Assembly: GCF_003073045.1 (NCBI RefSeq)
Contig: NC_037593.1
Location: 9,601,525-9,665,524 of the forward strand
Direction: 5' to 3'
From: Pomacea canaliculata
Taxonomy: Eukaryota > Mollusca > Gastropoda > Architaenioglossa > Ampullariidae
DNA: 64,000 bases
The notes beneath the pieces were generated by a model. That model worked only from the letters and a program-made list of their open reading frames with translations. It did not search any database and was not told the origin of the DNA. A program made the translations under genes and the position numbers. Of the stretch, positions 47,507 to 59,100 are shown piece by piece; within the stretch, counting starts at the first letter, position 1; every line of letters starts with the position of its first letter.

Positions 47507-50500
47507 ATGGGATTAGAAACTCTTCTGTATGTCCCAAACATTATAGGTGAGGTGGGACAATGATTTGTTAAAATCAGTAATGGTAATCACATTTAAAAAG
47601 TTTTTATGCTTAATAAATTTTATGCACAATTACTTTATTGGGATAGCTTTCTTATAGAGTAACAACGGCCATTACAAAAATGGTGCACCAGCAGCTATGC
47701 AGATAATGTGACGTCACTCCGCTTCTGTCGTCTGCTTAGCCCCGTTTGAACCGATGCAAACCAACAACAAAAAATAAAACAAAACCAAAAACCGCACAAA
47801 AAACGAACAAGAAACAAAAGCAACAAAAATAATGTACCCATATCATTCTATTCATTAAAGTTAGTTAACTCCACACCTGCTTCTAATATATAAACCGATG
47901 CAACAAAACAACTAAAAAATTCCTATTGCCCGGTTCATTAATGACACACAAGTCCACGCCCCATTTCGCACTTCCCCGTGGGCAATGAATCGTACCCGAA
48001 CCTCGCTTCTCACTGTTCAATAAAATCTACTTATAGCATACCTTCCCGTTAATCTGTAAGAAAGATCTCCCAAAAGGGGGGCATCCTTGATGAATGTTGT
48101 ATGAATGAATAAAGCGCATCTATTTAGTGGTATATCATATATATTAATGTGTTGGATTGTTTTTCTATTTTTCATGTGCTAACGTTATACAATATTTTAC
48201 TTAATTTTTTTCAGGGTATCTTCGTGTCATATTAACAGTTGCAGCATTTGTATTTTATCAACAACCCCATCTGTTTATAATTCTCTATGGAGTGTCAGTA
48301 ATGTTAGATGGTAAGTTGGTAAGTTACATGCTCATTAAATAGTTTTACTCAATTTAAATTCTATACTATGTACTTTTCATATTTATTTCTGTGATTGAAA
48401 ACAAACTCACCCTGAACTCTGATCGACAAGACTGAAATATTGATCACTTACACTTTATATATAGACAGTGCTTTTCCACAATCTCTTTCTCTGGCACCAG
48501 GATATTCATTTTGCATTATTGTCCAGTGATAAGAGTAATAAGTGTTATTGTGGGCTCACCCTTTCCACGCAGCCTCTTGTCTCCTCTTTTAATTGATGAA
48601 AACTTGTTTTTTCATTTATGATGCCTCATCTCTATGTCTGTCACTGAGTACTTATCTCACTATGTCATGCATGGATTAATGCGCAATTATTCCCTTTTTG
48701 CTGTTGACACAATTCAATGTTTTCAGAGTGCTTCTGCCTATTTGGTTCTCAGAGCACATGACTGATCACATCATACCTTCTTTAATTCTTTGCATTCTTT
48801 TCTGGGTGCCTGACACAGCTAGACTATGTCACTTACAAACTGGACTGTCCTTTGCTATAAATGTCTCTATCACTGTACCCCTTATCCCAACAGTAACTGA
48901 TCTTATAATTTTACCTTCACATCAAACACACTTATAAGACCAGATAATATAGTCTGAGTGCTCAAATGGTCAATCTGGTCATTTCTTTCCCTTTAGGTCT
49001 GAACATACCATTCTCAAACTTCGCGATTTTTTCCTACTTGTGTGATGTAACTGTTTTTCTAGGCTTAAGTACTATCTCGCAGGATTTTGCTCTCTAAACA
49101 CTTCTTTTAAACACTTCTTATCAATAACAGTTTAATTGTTTGCAGAATGCTAGTTAAAAAGCCCAGTTGGAATAAGCATCCAGTAACCTGTATAATTTTT
49201 GTAGGACTGCATCATATAGAACAGTCTTTAGCCTGAATTCTTAAATTCTGTTCTTTCTTCTCAGATTCTATAAAAGCAACATTTAAAGGCTAGAAAGGAG
49301 AGCCTCTTTTGTATCATATTGCTTGTCAGTATTTTGGAGATTTCTGAGCATTTTTCTTGTACATTACAGTAGTGTATATATATAGTCTTTAATATTCTGT
49401 TCTTTCAGGTCTTGATGGCTATACTGCACGCAAACTCAAACAGTGCTCAGATTTTGGAGCATGGGTATGTCTCTCATTTATATTTTGATTATGCTGAGTG
49501 AACATTCTTTGTCTTTGATGGTTGTGTTCAGCTATAGATGTGTGTGCTCATATATCTAGACAGTCAAGGCTAGAGTTAATTAACTGTAGACGTCCAAACA
49601 TGAAGGTGCACACACCACACAAACTGGTTTGATAGCCATGTGGCGCAGCACAGCTTTCCCAATTGACCCACCTTTGGTGTAGTTACCTGACTCCACAGAG
49701 TTGGAGAAGGTAAGGCAGTAAGGGAGTTAAGATAGCTGCCAACTTCACCAAGCTGACCTCGAAATAAGTGAGGGCTCTGACACCTCACTATGACCATGAG
49801 GTATGGAAACTACATTCACCTTTCCTTGTTTACTACTTATAAAGGCTGATAATGTAAATAGTCTGCTACTTAATAACCATCTAGAGAGTGGCTCACAGGT
49901 TTACTTGCAATTGACTGTTCAGCTTTTTTGTGTAGTAGAGATATCTATTAGCAGAATATACAGATGTCCACAGCCTTGTTAGTCCGACTGCCTATGAATG
50001 TGCAGAGTTTGGTATCTTATAGATTGCTTGAGAAACATGGCTGCACTAAGATCAGATACAAAATATGCAAGTACTCCTCCATTTCTATGAAGAATGTAGT
50101 TGCCAGTAATGGGAAAAAAGTTGTTACATCTTTAAACACTAAACATACTTTAGAAATGTAATGTTTATTTTGACTTTTCCAGTTGGATGTTGTTGTAGAT
50201 CTTTTCAGCCGAGGACTTCTCTGGTGTTCTCTTCATCAGGTATAGCATAGTGTTACTAAGGAGTTTGTAGAGTTTTTAAGATTTTAGACTTTTTTAATAG
50301 CAAAGGCTAAATGTGTGAGTGTGATTATATGTATATCCATCTTTTCATAATTAGATGCTTGAAAGGAATGTGCAGAAATTTACTGTATTTGCTACTTTCG
50401 GTTCAGACATTGGTTGAAGAAGTTTACAGTCTGCCCTGAATATTTTGTTAACAGAACATTTTTTTAAACAAAAGAGATAACTGTGAAACAAATTACAAAA

Positions 50501-52575
50501 TAACAGAAAAAAGTGCTTAACAACATCTGAAACACAGGTACCTGATAGCGATCTTGCCATGCAACAGTACTTTTCATTTTATTTTATTTTAATTATTATT
50601 TTAATTTATTTATTACAGTCATACCAAATCATACTCTTCTTATTAAGACATTGAAGGTTTCCAAGTGTGTAACCTTAAAAATACAAACTAAATCAAATTT
50701 ATGACTGGCAAATAGTAGAATGATCAAGTATCGGTGTTATTGAATGATTATCTCTGAAAATAAAAGGCAATGATGATTCTGACAAAATATCATGCTTCTC
50801 TCAAACTATAGAGGTGCCCATCATGTGCTGTGAATTTTCACATTGACACTAGTCATCACATATTTGTTTGCTGTGTTTAGAAAATTCATAAGAAATAAGG
50901 TTGAGTATTTGAAACTAACTGCATGTAGTTTTCTAACAATATTTTGATGACAATTTTTTTCATAGTAAACACAGATGTTATTCAGATACTGCACTTGTAT
51001 AGCAAATAGCCCACTTTAAAACCAGAAATTGCAGAACTACATTGCAAATTGGGGTGAAGGTTACATGCATGCACAATTCTTTGAAATTGTTCATAACATT
51101 TACTATTTTAAAAAAATCTCAAAGAAAAGCATTACAAAACAAAAGTATGAATCAAAGAAGATGCAGGTGGTTTTTTTGGCACACTGACTTACAGATGTTG
51201 AATGTGATTAATATGATTATAAACTTTATCTAATTTTTAATATTACATAATTTCTTGTGATTGTGATAACCAGGTGAGTAATTTCTCCGTGAGTTTTGTT
51301 TCCTGTCAAGTGTTGCTTTGTTGTTTAACACTGAAAGCAGCATATGTTGTGATGCTACCACTGAGTACACTTATGTATGTGCTTAGCTGCACTCCCCCCT
51401 CCCTTAATGGGTGAGTGTGAACATTGTTCACTGTCAGCTTCTTTCCCCACTGTATAAATACTAATGCATATAATTCAGTTGGCAATTAGTAAAGCTGCAT
51501 CGCCTGCATGTGTCATGGTTCTTTTGCATGGACAGCAAAAGGTCAGATAAAGGTAAAGGTAGTTCCCTAAGCTTTCAGTTATTAAAGGAGTGAGATGTTA
51601 GATGTCACAGTTTCTTGGGGGGAGGGGGAGTGGTCATTTGATCAAGCTTTTCAATGGCGGTTTCTTATTTCTGAATTTAATATTTTACATTCATTATTTC
51701 AGTATGGCTATCTGGTGATATTTATTGAATGGGTGACCTTTGTCTGCACCCATTGTCGTGGTGCTAGTTGGCGGGTACCTGAGGAACATTTCCCGTGGCT
51801 GGTGACTAAAGTCATGGAAAATGGTGAGAAGTGCTCAACATAAGGAAAGTCATGCAAGACTTACTGTGCAGTTTGTTTTTCTCACTTTTCATCTTATCTT
51901 GACTATAACGTTGCTTTTTTTATGCATGTTTTTTTCAAGCTCATAGATATTTCACATAGAGTCTGTCTTTTGAACTCCATATGATGTGCTCGAACATATA
52001 GTCAAAAGATTTTGTTGGCAAGCAAGAAACGTATAGTACAGTAGAGGAATTACATTAAAAGCATATTTTCCTCTATAAATAAAACTGACTTTACTGCCAG
52101 TAAGGGATATTGGGCTCTTGTGAATATTGTGTGTGTGTATTTGTGTTTTGCAGGTTTCAATACTCACTGGGGATTTGCTGCCATTAGTGGCCTACATATA
52201 CTGCCGCTGTGGATTTATGCAATGAAGACATCTTGTCTAGATTCAATGTTTTCAATGCCTATATACATGCAGGCAGCTGGTTTAGCACTGCTCCTTGCAG
52301 GAAGAATTATCTGCATGTTTGTAGAGGTAAGGTTTCGTTTAATATTAAATTATAACTTCAGTTGTGAGTTATCTTTCATCAAAGAATCTTTTACAAAAAG
52401 AATGTTTATATATATATTGTGTTTTGTTTTAAATAAAGAAGTACTTTTTACATTGTTTACGTCTTGATAAGTGTTGTGATTAAAGAACTTTGTATGCTTT
52501 TTATTTCAGTTCTTCTACATAAAAAGCCATATTGGAATCTTGCTGGAATTTGGAACAAATAAAAAAGAAAATTAG
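47507..52575 (+). CDS. CDP-alcohol phosphatidyltransferase, phosphatidylinositol synthase-like
   Basis: Membrane enzyme of the family that joins a CDP-linked lipid to an alcohol such as inositol. Seven exons: 47507-47546, 48215-48310, 49409-49464, 50183-50239, 51703-51823, 52154-52326, 52510-52575; 609 nt, 202 residues (human CDIPT 213). The N-terminus LLYVPNIIGYLRV closely follows CDIPT (LFVPNLIGYARI). The full catalytic motif D-x2-D-G-x2-A-R-x8-G-x3-D-x3-D is present around residues 43-68 (LDGLDGYTARK, then FGAWLDVVVD). Hydrophobic segments at about 14-45, 70-95 and 125-185 suggest several membrane spans. The second half differs: where CDIPT has the YYTSRPALF and NELFY region, this protein has FPWLVTKVMENGF and HWGFAAISGLHIL. 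It could be a divergent ortholog or a separate subfamily with another alcohol substrate. The start is the only in-frame ATG after an upstream stop-containing leader; a 12-codon upstream frame (47478-47516) overlaps it. A TGACGTCA site lies in intron 1 at 47709. Confidence 0.85.
49545..49800 (+). mobile_element. tRNA-derived SINE (family A), diverged, in intron of the CDP-alcohol phosphatidyltransferase
   Basis: In the opposite orientation to the other copies. It matches their reverse complement through GTGGCGCAGCACAGCTTTCC, AGTTACCTGACTCC, AGAAGGTAAGGCAG and GAGGGCTCTGACACCTC. The tRNA-like head at the left is strongly diverged, so the left limit is approximate. No target duplication was found. 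Confidence 0.7.
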
Positions 52576-55500
52576 GGCAAAAACTTACCTTTTGTGTGCA
52601 AGTGGCTATATGTTGCACACATCATTTAATGCTGGACTAGTCGCATCATCTATGTACTGGAATCTTTGTCTCGCTTGTAGAATGTACATTTTTATATCAT
52701 TATCTGCATAGGTTTTCGGTATCTAATCATAATGTTTATGTCTACATCTCCTCAGTATTAACTGAACACTGACAATCTTATTTGGGAACGATGGCCTTTT
52801 CATACAGTCTGCTTGCAACAAAAGAACACAATTTTTTTGATATGTACAAACTGCATTTAATGAAAGATCTTGTTCCAATACTATATTAACATTTGATTTT
52901 TCTGTATATGTGAATGTTATACAATCACTCCATATTTCATCAGTTTTGAGTGCAGAAAGATGCATGCTTCATGGTTTCATAATCAGTTTCCATTTTGTGA
53001 CAGAAGCAATATTGCTGGTTCATAGGCATAGGAATGGTGACCAAAGATATTATTTATCTCTTAATGTATGATATTTGGAGGTCACCAGTTGTTTATTCCT
53101 TGTTACTTCTTGAGGGGCACAGGGCCACAATAACACCTCGCCATCGGATCCGGTTCTGGGTAGCCCACCTCGGTTGCAATGTGGTTCCGAGGTCCTTTGC
53201 CTCGCTCTCTTTTGTTCTTTTCCAAGTCTGCTTTGGCCTCCATGCTTTTGATAGCTTTGATTATTTCTGTCTTAGTGGGAGGGCTGGTGTTGACGTGAAG
53301 TTGTTCAGTTGCTAGTGGTATGTCAGGTGAAGATAGTGGACATGGCTGATTCAGGATCTCTTCAAAGTGTTCATTCCAGTGGTCTCTTTGTCCTGCATCA
53401 CTTGTTATGGTCTTGCCGTATTTGTCTTTCACCGGCATGTTTAGGTTAAGATTCAGGGGGTCACCAGTTAAAAGTGTATTTCGTAATCGATCTTCATTGC
53501 AAAGAGTAATTAGGGGACAGCCATATCTTGTATTAACATTTAATGAAAAATACCCGAAACTGAATTTGGTAAAAAAAATCCCATAAACTATGTATACTTC
53601 TTATCCTCAAAAATAAAAACATAGTTTAAGAAAATGTTTCTCAAAATCGCACTGTAGTGTTATTGAACTATTGTTAAGTGTGGCACATCAATCCTAATTG
53701 GAAACTATAGCAATCTGCTTTTTTCAAACAGTTGTACAAACCTTTCTGCATGTTTCTGAAAATCCATATGTCTAGAGACTGCTTAGACACTATTCAAGAT
53801 TTATTTCATCTCTGTGATAATGGGCAATTTTGGCCTTTATTCTTTTGTGATGTAAGCTTTAAAGATATTAAAAATTACTACAGAAAGCTTGGTCTTATTT
53901 GTATAGATCACTGCTAGAAATATGAAATTCTTCTTTCCTAACCTTATTTAGAAGTTCACGTATTTCAACGTAAAATCAGTTGACCTTATCTAGAAGAAAG
54001 TTAAGACAATTTTTACAACCAGTCTAACAGTTTATTTGAACTAACATGAGAAAATGAATGGCGGCTCTCCATTATTAAAAGAGTAGTTTAGGATACTCAC
54101 AAGATAAGCGTAAGCAATACACCTTTATTGTGTTTGGAAAACTACCACTAGAGAACTTTCGCTTGAACATGGAAATAAAAAGAACCTTATACACTAGTCT
54201 TCCATTAGCCACAGCATCCTTGTTTCTTGTAATTCTATATTCTTGTGAAAATTAGTACATGTATACTATTTCTGAATGTGTAGTTAAGAACCAGAGGTAT
54301 ATTCATCCTCCAAATTTGATTGATCCCCACTCAATACCTACAGCCGTATGTGGGTCATGCACATGATGGGGGAGCTCTTGATTATCATCAAACCTCTTAG
54401 GTCTAAGACACAAATAACTCTGATGAACCATTATGTCCTCATGACTCTATGGCCTGTGGAGATTGGCACACTGGTTGAACTTACATTGCTATTTGTGCTC
54501 ACAGGCAAACTGACCTTATATCTCTATATCTGCTAGGGTATTTGGGAACAACAAGTCATTGTATTATGCATTTCACTCATGGTTTATAAAACAGTTACAC
54601 AATGTTTAAAGAATCTTGGCTTACCATATCAACAAGCATCTACTTGTGTATACATTGGTCAGGCACTTGATGGTTGGTGAAAAGCCAGATGCTTACCTTT
54701 TAAACTTTACATCACATCCTAAGGGGAGTAGGAGGTTGTTCTTTAGAGGAGCATTGGGGTGCATTTTTTTAAACACCAGGATTGGATAAAATTGTCAGGA
54801 AAACAGCCAGTGTGATAGCTAGGACCACATGGTGATTAGGTGTATTTGTGGACAATCATGCTGGCATAACTTTGACCTCTTTCTGTGCATGCTGATGCTT
54901 GAAGAGATTTTAGTTGCTCAGATTTGTGGGGGTTGGGTGGGTAGATTGGTGGGTTGGTTGGTGTTAAATGCAGTGTAAGCATCAAAGGCTGTACCACAGC
55001 AAGATCTGGATTTGAGAAGTGAGCTTTACTCAGTGGAAAACATATTGCACCCATCTAGACCTATTACATCACTCACATTATACCCGATCCGTACTTTAAA
55101 GATGTCAAGCTACTTGATCTGGCATACAAAAGGAAATCAGTAGACAGCATTTTGCTGAATCTTTACCGTCAAAACAGAATTTGCACAGACTTAGTGTTGT
55201 TATTTATTAATCTAATATGGAATAATTTTCCATGGAGTTTATTTGGATGCTCATTATAAAACAACTGTCTGCAGCTATATGTTTGATATTAAATTGTTAA
55301 CTTGTAAAATATCATTTTTTAAAACATATTTTTTTTGGGGGGGTGGGGTTCAGGATCCAGCAATATATCTATAAAGCGGTACGTGTGTTTTATTTCCTTC
55401 TGTTTTCACCCTCAAAGGCCAGTTGGAGTTGATTGCAATAAGCATGCATTTTGGTGGTAATCTTAAGGACAGCAATGTACTGGAGGCCTGCCAAAATAAG

Positions 55501-56184
55501 CAGTGACAAATGTTTGATCATGAAGAGAAAGTGTTTATGCACGTAGTTCATTGGTTGGTGGCTTTTGTTGGTTCATAACAGGAAAAGGTGTAAAAGCATA
55601 CAAGATTTACCTCTTCAAGATACTGATCAGGTACTACAGCTTTAATTTTTTCTAATCATCCAAGAGTCTTCTCATTTTGCAAAAAATAACAAACCCTTAA
55701 CGGATAGTGAAAAGTCAAGTATTTTTACATATTTACAATTGGCTATATCTACATTATTTTCTTAATGCCTCCTTCATGCTGATCAAATAGGAAAAAGTTT
55801 GATTTAACTTTAAAGAAAATAAAGCCAACAAAGAACAACAGCAAACTAACAAAAATCCTATCAGAATTAATTAGTAACAAGATATTTCTGGAATTTTTAT
55901 ACATGAAATATTTTGTATCTGGAATCCGCTCATCCTCTGACTTGTATGTACAGTGTAGCGAGTTTCAGCACTTTTATTCAACAGTGAAAGAGCTACTATC
56001 ACTATAGCTCGTGCCGCTTGTCAAGGCTGAAGATTATCACTGAGATTATCTTGCAGTCTCATTGCTTAATATTTGCTTTCACTTAATATTCTTTCATTTT
56101 TTTGCCAGTTCAAAAAAGCTCTGTGTGTTTCAGAATTCGTTATAATCAAATCGAGTCACCGGAGTCCTTGCCCAAGAAACTAGA
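52576..56184. other. Intergenic region with an RTE-like LINE fragment
   Basis: The flanking genes converge. Apart from the LINE fragment at 53103-53438 there is no supported gene. G-rich runs at 55334-55346 and a TGGGTGGG/TTGGTTGG stretch at 54936-54961 are simple sequence. Confidence 0.5.
53103..53438 (-). mobile_element. RTE-like LINE fragment (reverse transcriptase N-terminal side)
   Basis: The minus-strand frame reads PVKDKYGKTITSDAGQRDHW, NEHFEEILNQP, PPTKTEIIKAIKSM. This is the well-known linker between endonuclease and reverse transcriptase in non-LTR elements common in molluscs (pattern: KD--G---T----Q--RW-EHF-E-LN-P, then P----EI--AIK-L). The normal continuation (KA-G-D-IP-E) is lost after EAKADLEKN, so this is a short orphan piece. 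Confidence 0.85.
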
Positions 56185-59100
56185 TCATTGTGCTGATATG
56201 CCCCCTTCGTCCTCGAAGGCTGTTGATTGGCTGGATCTGCTTCCACAACTGATCTTTGGTTTCTGCACAGAAAATTAATGTAACAAATTACATTTGCAGA
56301 CAGGTGATGTCTGCATGTATACCTTCGTGTGTCTGCGAAGGTGGGTTTTTGTGTCCTTGCTTTAAGACATTTCGAATCACATGTACATAGATTACTAGCC
56401 ACCCTTCCCCTCCCATAAGCTCGATTTGCTCTCTTGTAACTCGATCATTTTTTGCGCAATGAAGAATCTATCCATTCTAGAGGTGAAACACGATTCTTTT
56501 TCGACAGGTATTCAAAATGCTACACAATAAATACCACATAACTGATGTTGAAAGAGAATACACTGAGTTGACACCGCTTTCATCGAGACCAATGATCATG
56601 CACAAAGGAGAGCGGAAGTGTTGGGCTGCGCCCACAAGAGTCAGCAGTTCATTCTGCCCACGTAAATCCACGGTCTCAATCATTTCAAGACGCCTCTTAA
56701 CTGCCACAGATGGAGGACACACGCTAGTGCCGCATTCCAGTTCATTTGGTTCATTCTGAGATTCTCCTTGTACATCATCTTGCTGCAAGCTGTTCAGTTG
56801 TTCTAATGACCTGTGTTTCATATTGTTGCAATTAATCATTTCGTTCGTGCTCCCCATCTCTGTGCAAGCTATTCATTTCCGTCTAAAGAACTTCATGTGA
56901 CTCATTTCGGAGCACGCTTTTCGGTTCCTTCTCGTAATATTCGAGTACCTCATGTTGCCAGAGCTGTTCAGTTCATTCTAGTTAGTTGCTTGGGAGGGAA
57001 AGTGTTTCAACATAGCGGAGATTTCGCACTATACGGGGGAAGAGGGAGTAGGGGAGGAAACCCCCGACGGCTGGCTCTTCGAACAGGTGTCAGTGTCCCG
57101 AGACGACATCTGAATTAACCCTTGGCCCCTCTCTGCAATGGCGACAAGCGAGTGTTTTAATCACTACACTAGCTGGCGCCCCAGTTCATTTTATAATGAC
57201 CTTCTTGTCCCTAAAATTGCGGCAAACTTACCCATTCATTCTAACGTTTCATTGAGCGCTTTACTCAAACAGAAAGAAAGCAAAATGGTTACAAACTGCT
57301 GAAGCTCGATTAGATTAAAAATAACAAGGATGGACAATAAAAGTAAGGTGGATGTCCACACCTGTTGCCCTCGATGCTGCCTGTCTGTCAGTAGAGCCAG
57401 CATGCGCGCCTGTGCCTCGCCAAGCCTCTCCAGCAAGTTAATATTGGTCAGACAAGTTTCCTCAAGATCCTTCTGGAAAAAACACAACCACACATCTCAG
57501 TAGTTCAAGGAAAGTCTCTTCATCCCGTTATTATGCTTCCAGCGTAAAGGTGAGAAAATAAAAATCTTATGTCTGCTGTCACAAACCTTTTTTAAAAAAT
57601 TGTTTAGATGAGAGTGGGAAGCGGAATAGGTGGGCGGGTGGCGAGTGATGTGGGTGAGACTGAGAGTATGTGGGTGTGAGACGGCTACTTTTTCTGTTTG
57701 ATATAACGGCGTTATAGAGAGGCTGTGCTGCTACAATAGTGAAGATTAGGGCTGAGAAAGAAAAAGTGGAATTTTGCGGCTGTTCAGTGTTCTTGACTAG
57801 GACGGGGGAAACGCGGTTGGTTTCCTTGGTGTTGTGAGGCAAAAGTCCTGACGTCAAACGACTGTAAATTATTCATGTGAAAACGTTGGGGTGTCTATGT
57901 CAGTTGAATCTTTTTAAGTTCAAACCTGCCTGCAAGAGATTCGAGATTTTTGTAGGGCCCCGCAAAGGAGGAGGGGCGAGAAAGCGAGATACGGGTAGAT
58001 CAACGATTTAGATAGGTGAATTGCTGTCCGTCTGTCGAGACCAACGCTTGGCCTCTTGCGAAGTGATCCCCTGTTAGTATCGGCCAACCTTTTACAGTGA
58101 AAGTGACGAAACCGAAAGGTTTGTACACACCTGCCTCGTTTTAGTAGTTAACTGGAAAAAAATCGTCTGCCAGCAGTCCGATAATACAAGTTCGAGGGTA
58201 GATGCAGTCATACTTGACCAATCGCCCAACGGGAGTAGCCGTAACCACGTGGCTTTGTCCATCGCAAGCACAGGAGCGCACCGTGCACGTCTTAAAATAT
58301 ATTGAGTTTAAAAGTTAAGTTAAAGTAAGCTCTAAAATTAATTAAAATATTATAATATTAGATATTTATGTAATATTGTGCTTTTTTGTATTTTTTGAAC
58401 TTTTAGTTTATAATTATGGCCCGGGCCCCTAGAACTATCACGTGATAGTTTAGTACCTCGTGCTACATCTTTCCGCTTACAACGTGCTCTGTTTTGCAAG
58501 ACGGTGTTGTACATTACAAATTCCATAAGAACGATCCACACCTAGAATCGGACAACGACCATACAGTTTTTCGTCAGCTAAGGATCGACCATGCAGTACC
58601 ATTGGAAATCAAACTAACTGAACTGCAAGTACAATTGAAGGGGCTGTCGTGCCACTGCTAATAGTTACAATTGTAACTACATGTACTCAGAAACAATAGA
58701 ATGCTGTGCTACGAGTATTGAAGATTGAGTGTCTGCTGAGTTTTCCGTTTTTATTGCCGAGCTTGAAAGGCTAGACAAAAACTGCAATGGGGATTATGAT
58801 TGTGATTGTGGTGACGAGAATCAGCCAAAGAAGCTACACATCTCTTGAGCCCACGAGTGTTAAAAAAAATAATTCCTATGACAACAGTTTGAGAACTTCT
58901 GTCTCTACTGCGACAGTTTCATCCATCTCTTCCGGAAGACCCCAGAACACTATTGAAAACGCCACAGAATTACATACTAAAAGCTGTTGGATCAGGTTCT
59001 TATTGCCATTTTAGTATTTTGAATTCACTGACTGATGCAGTTTCGGTCTGATTTTAAACTTAGGTAATTGCCATTTAATTCTTCAAGTTAGTATTAATGG

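Noticed and set aside
56477-56830. Minus-strand open stretch as 3' exon of the right-edge gene
   Set aside because: From the best donor at 57362 the join is out of frame and stops after 11 codons; the exon at 56262-56185 joins in frame instead. Kept only as an alternative.
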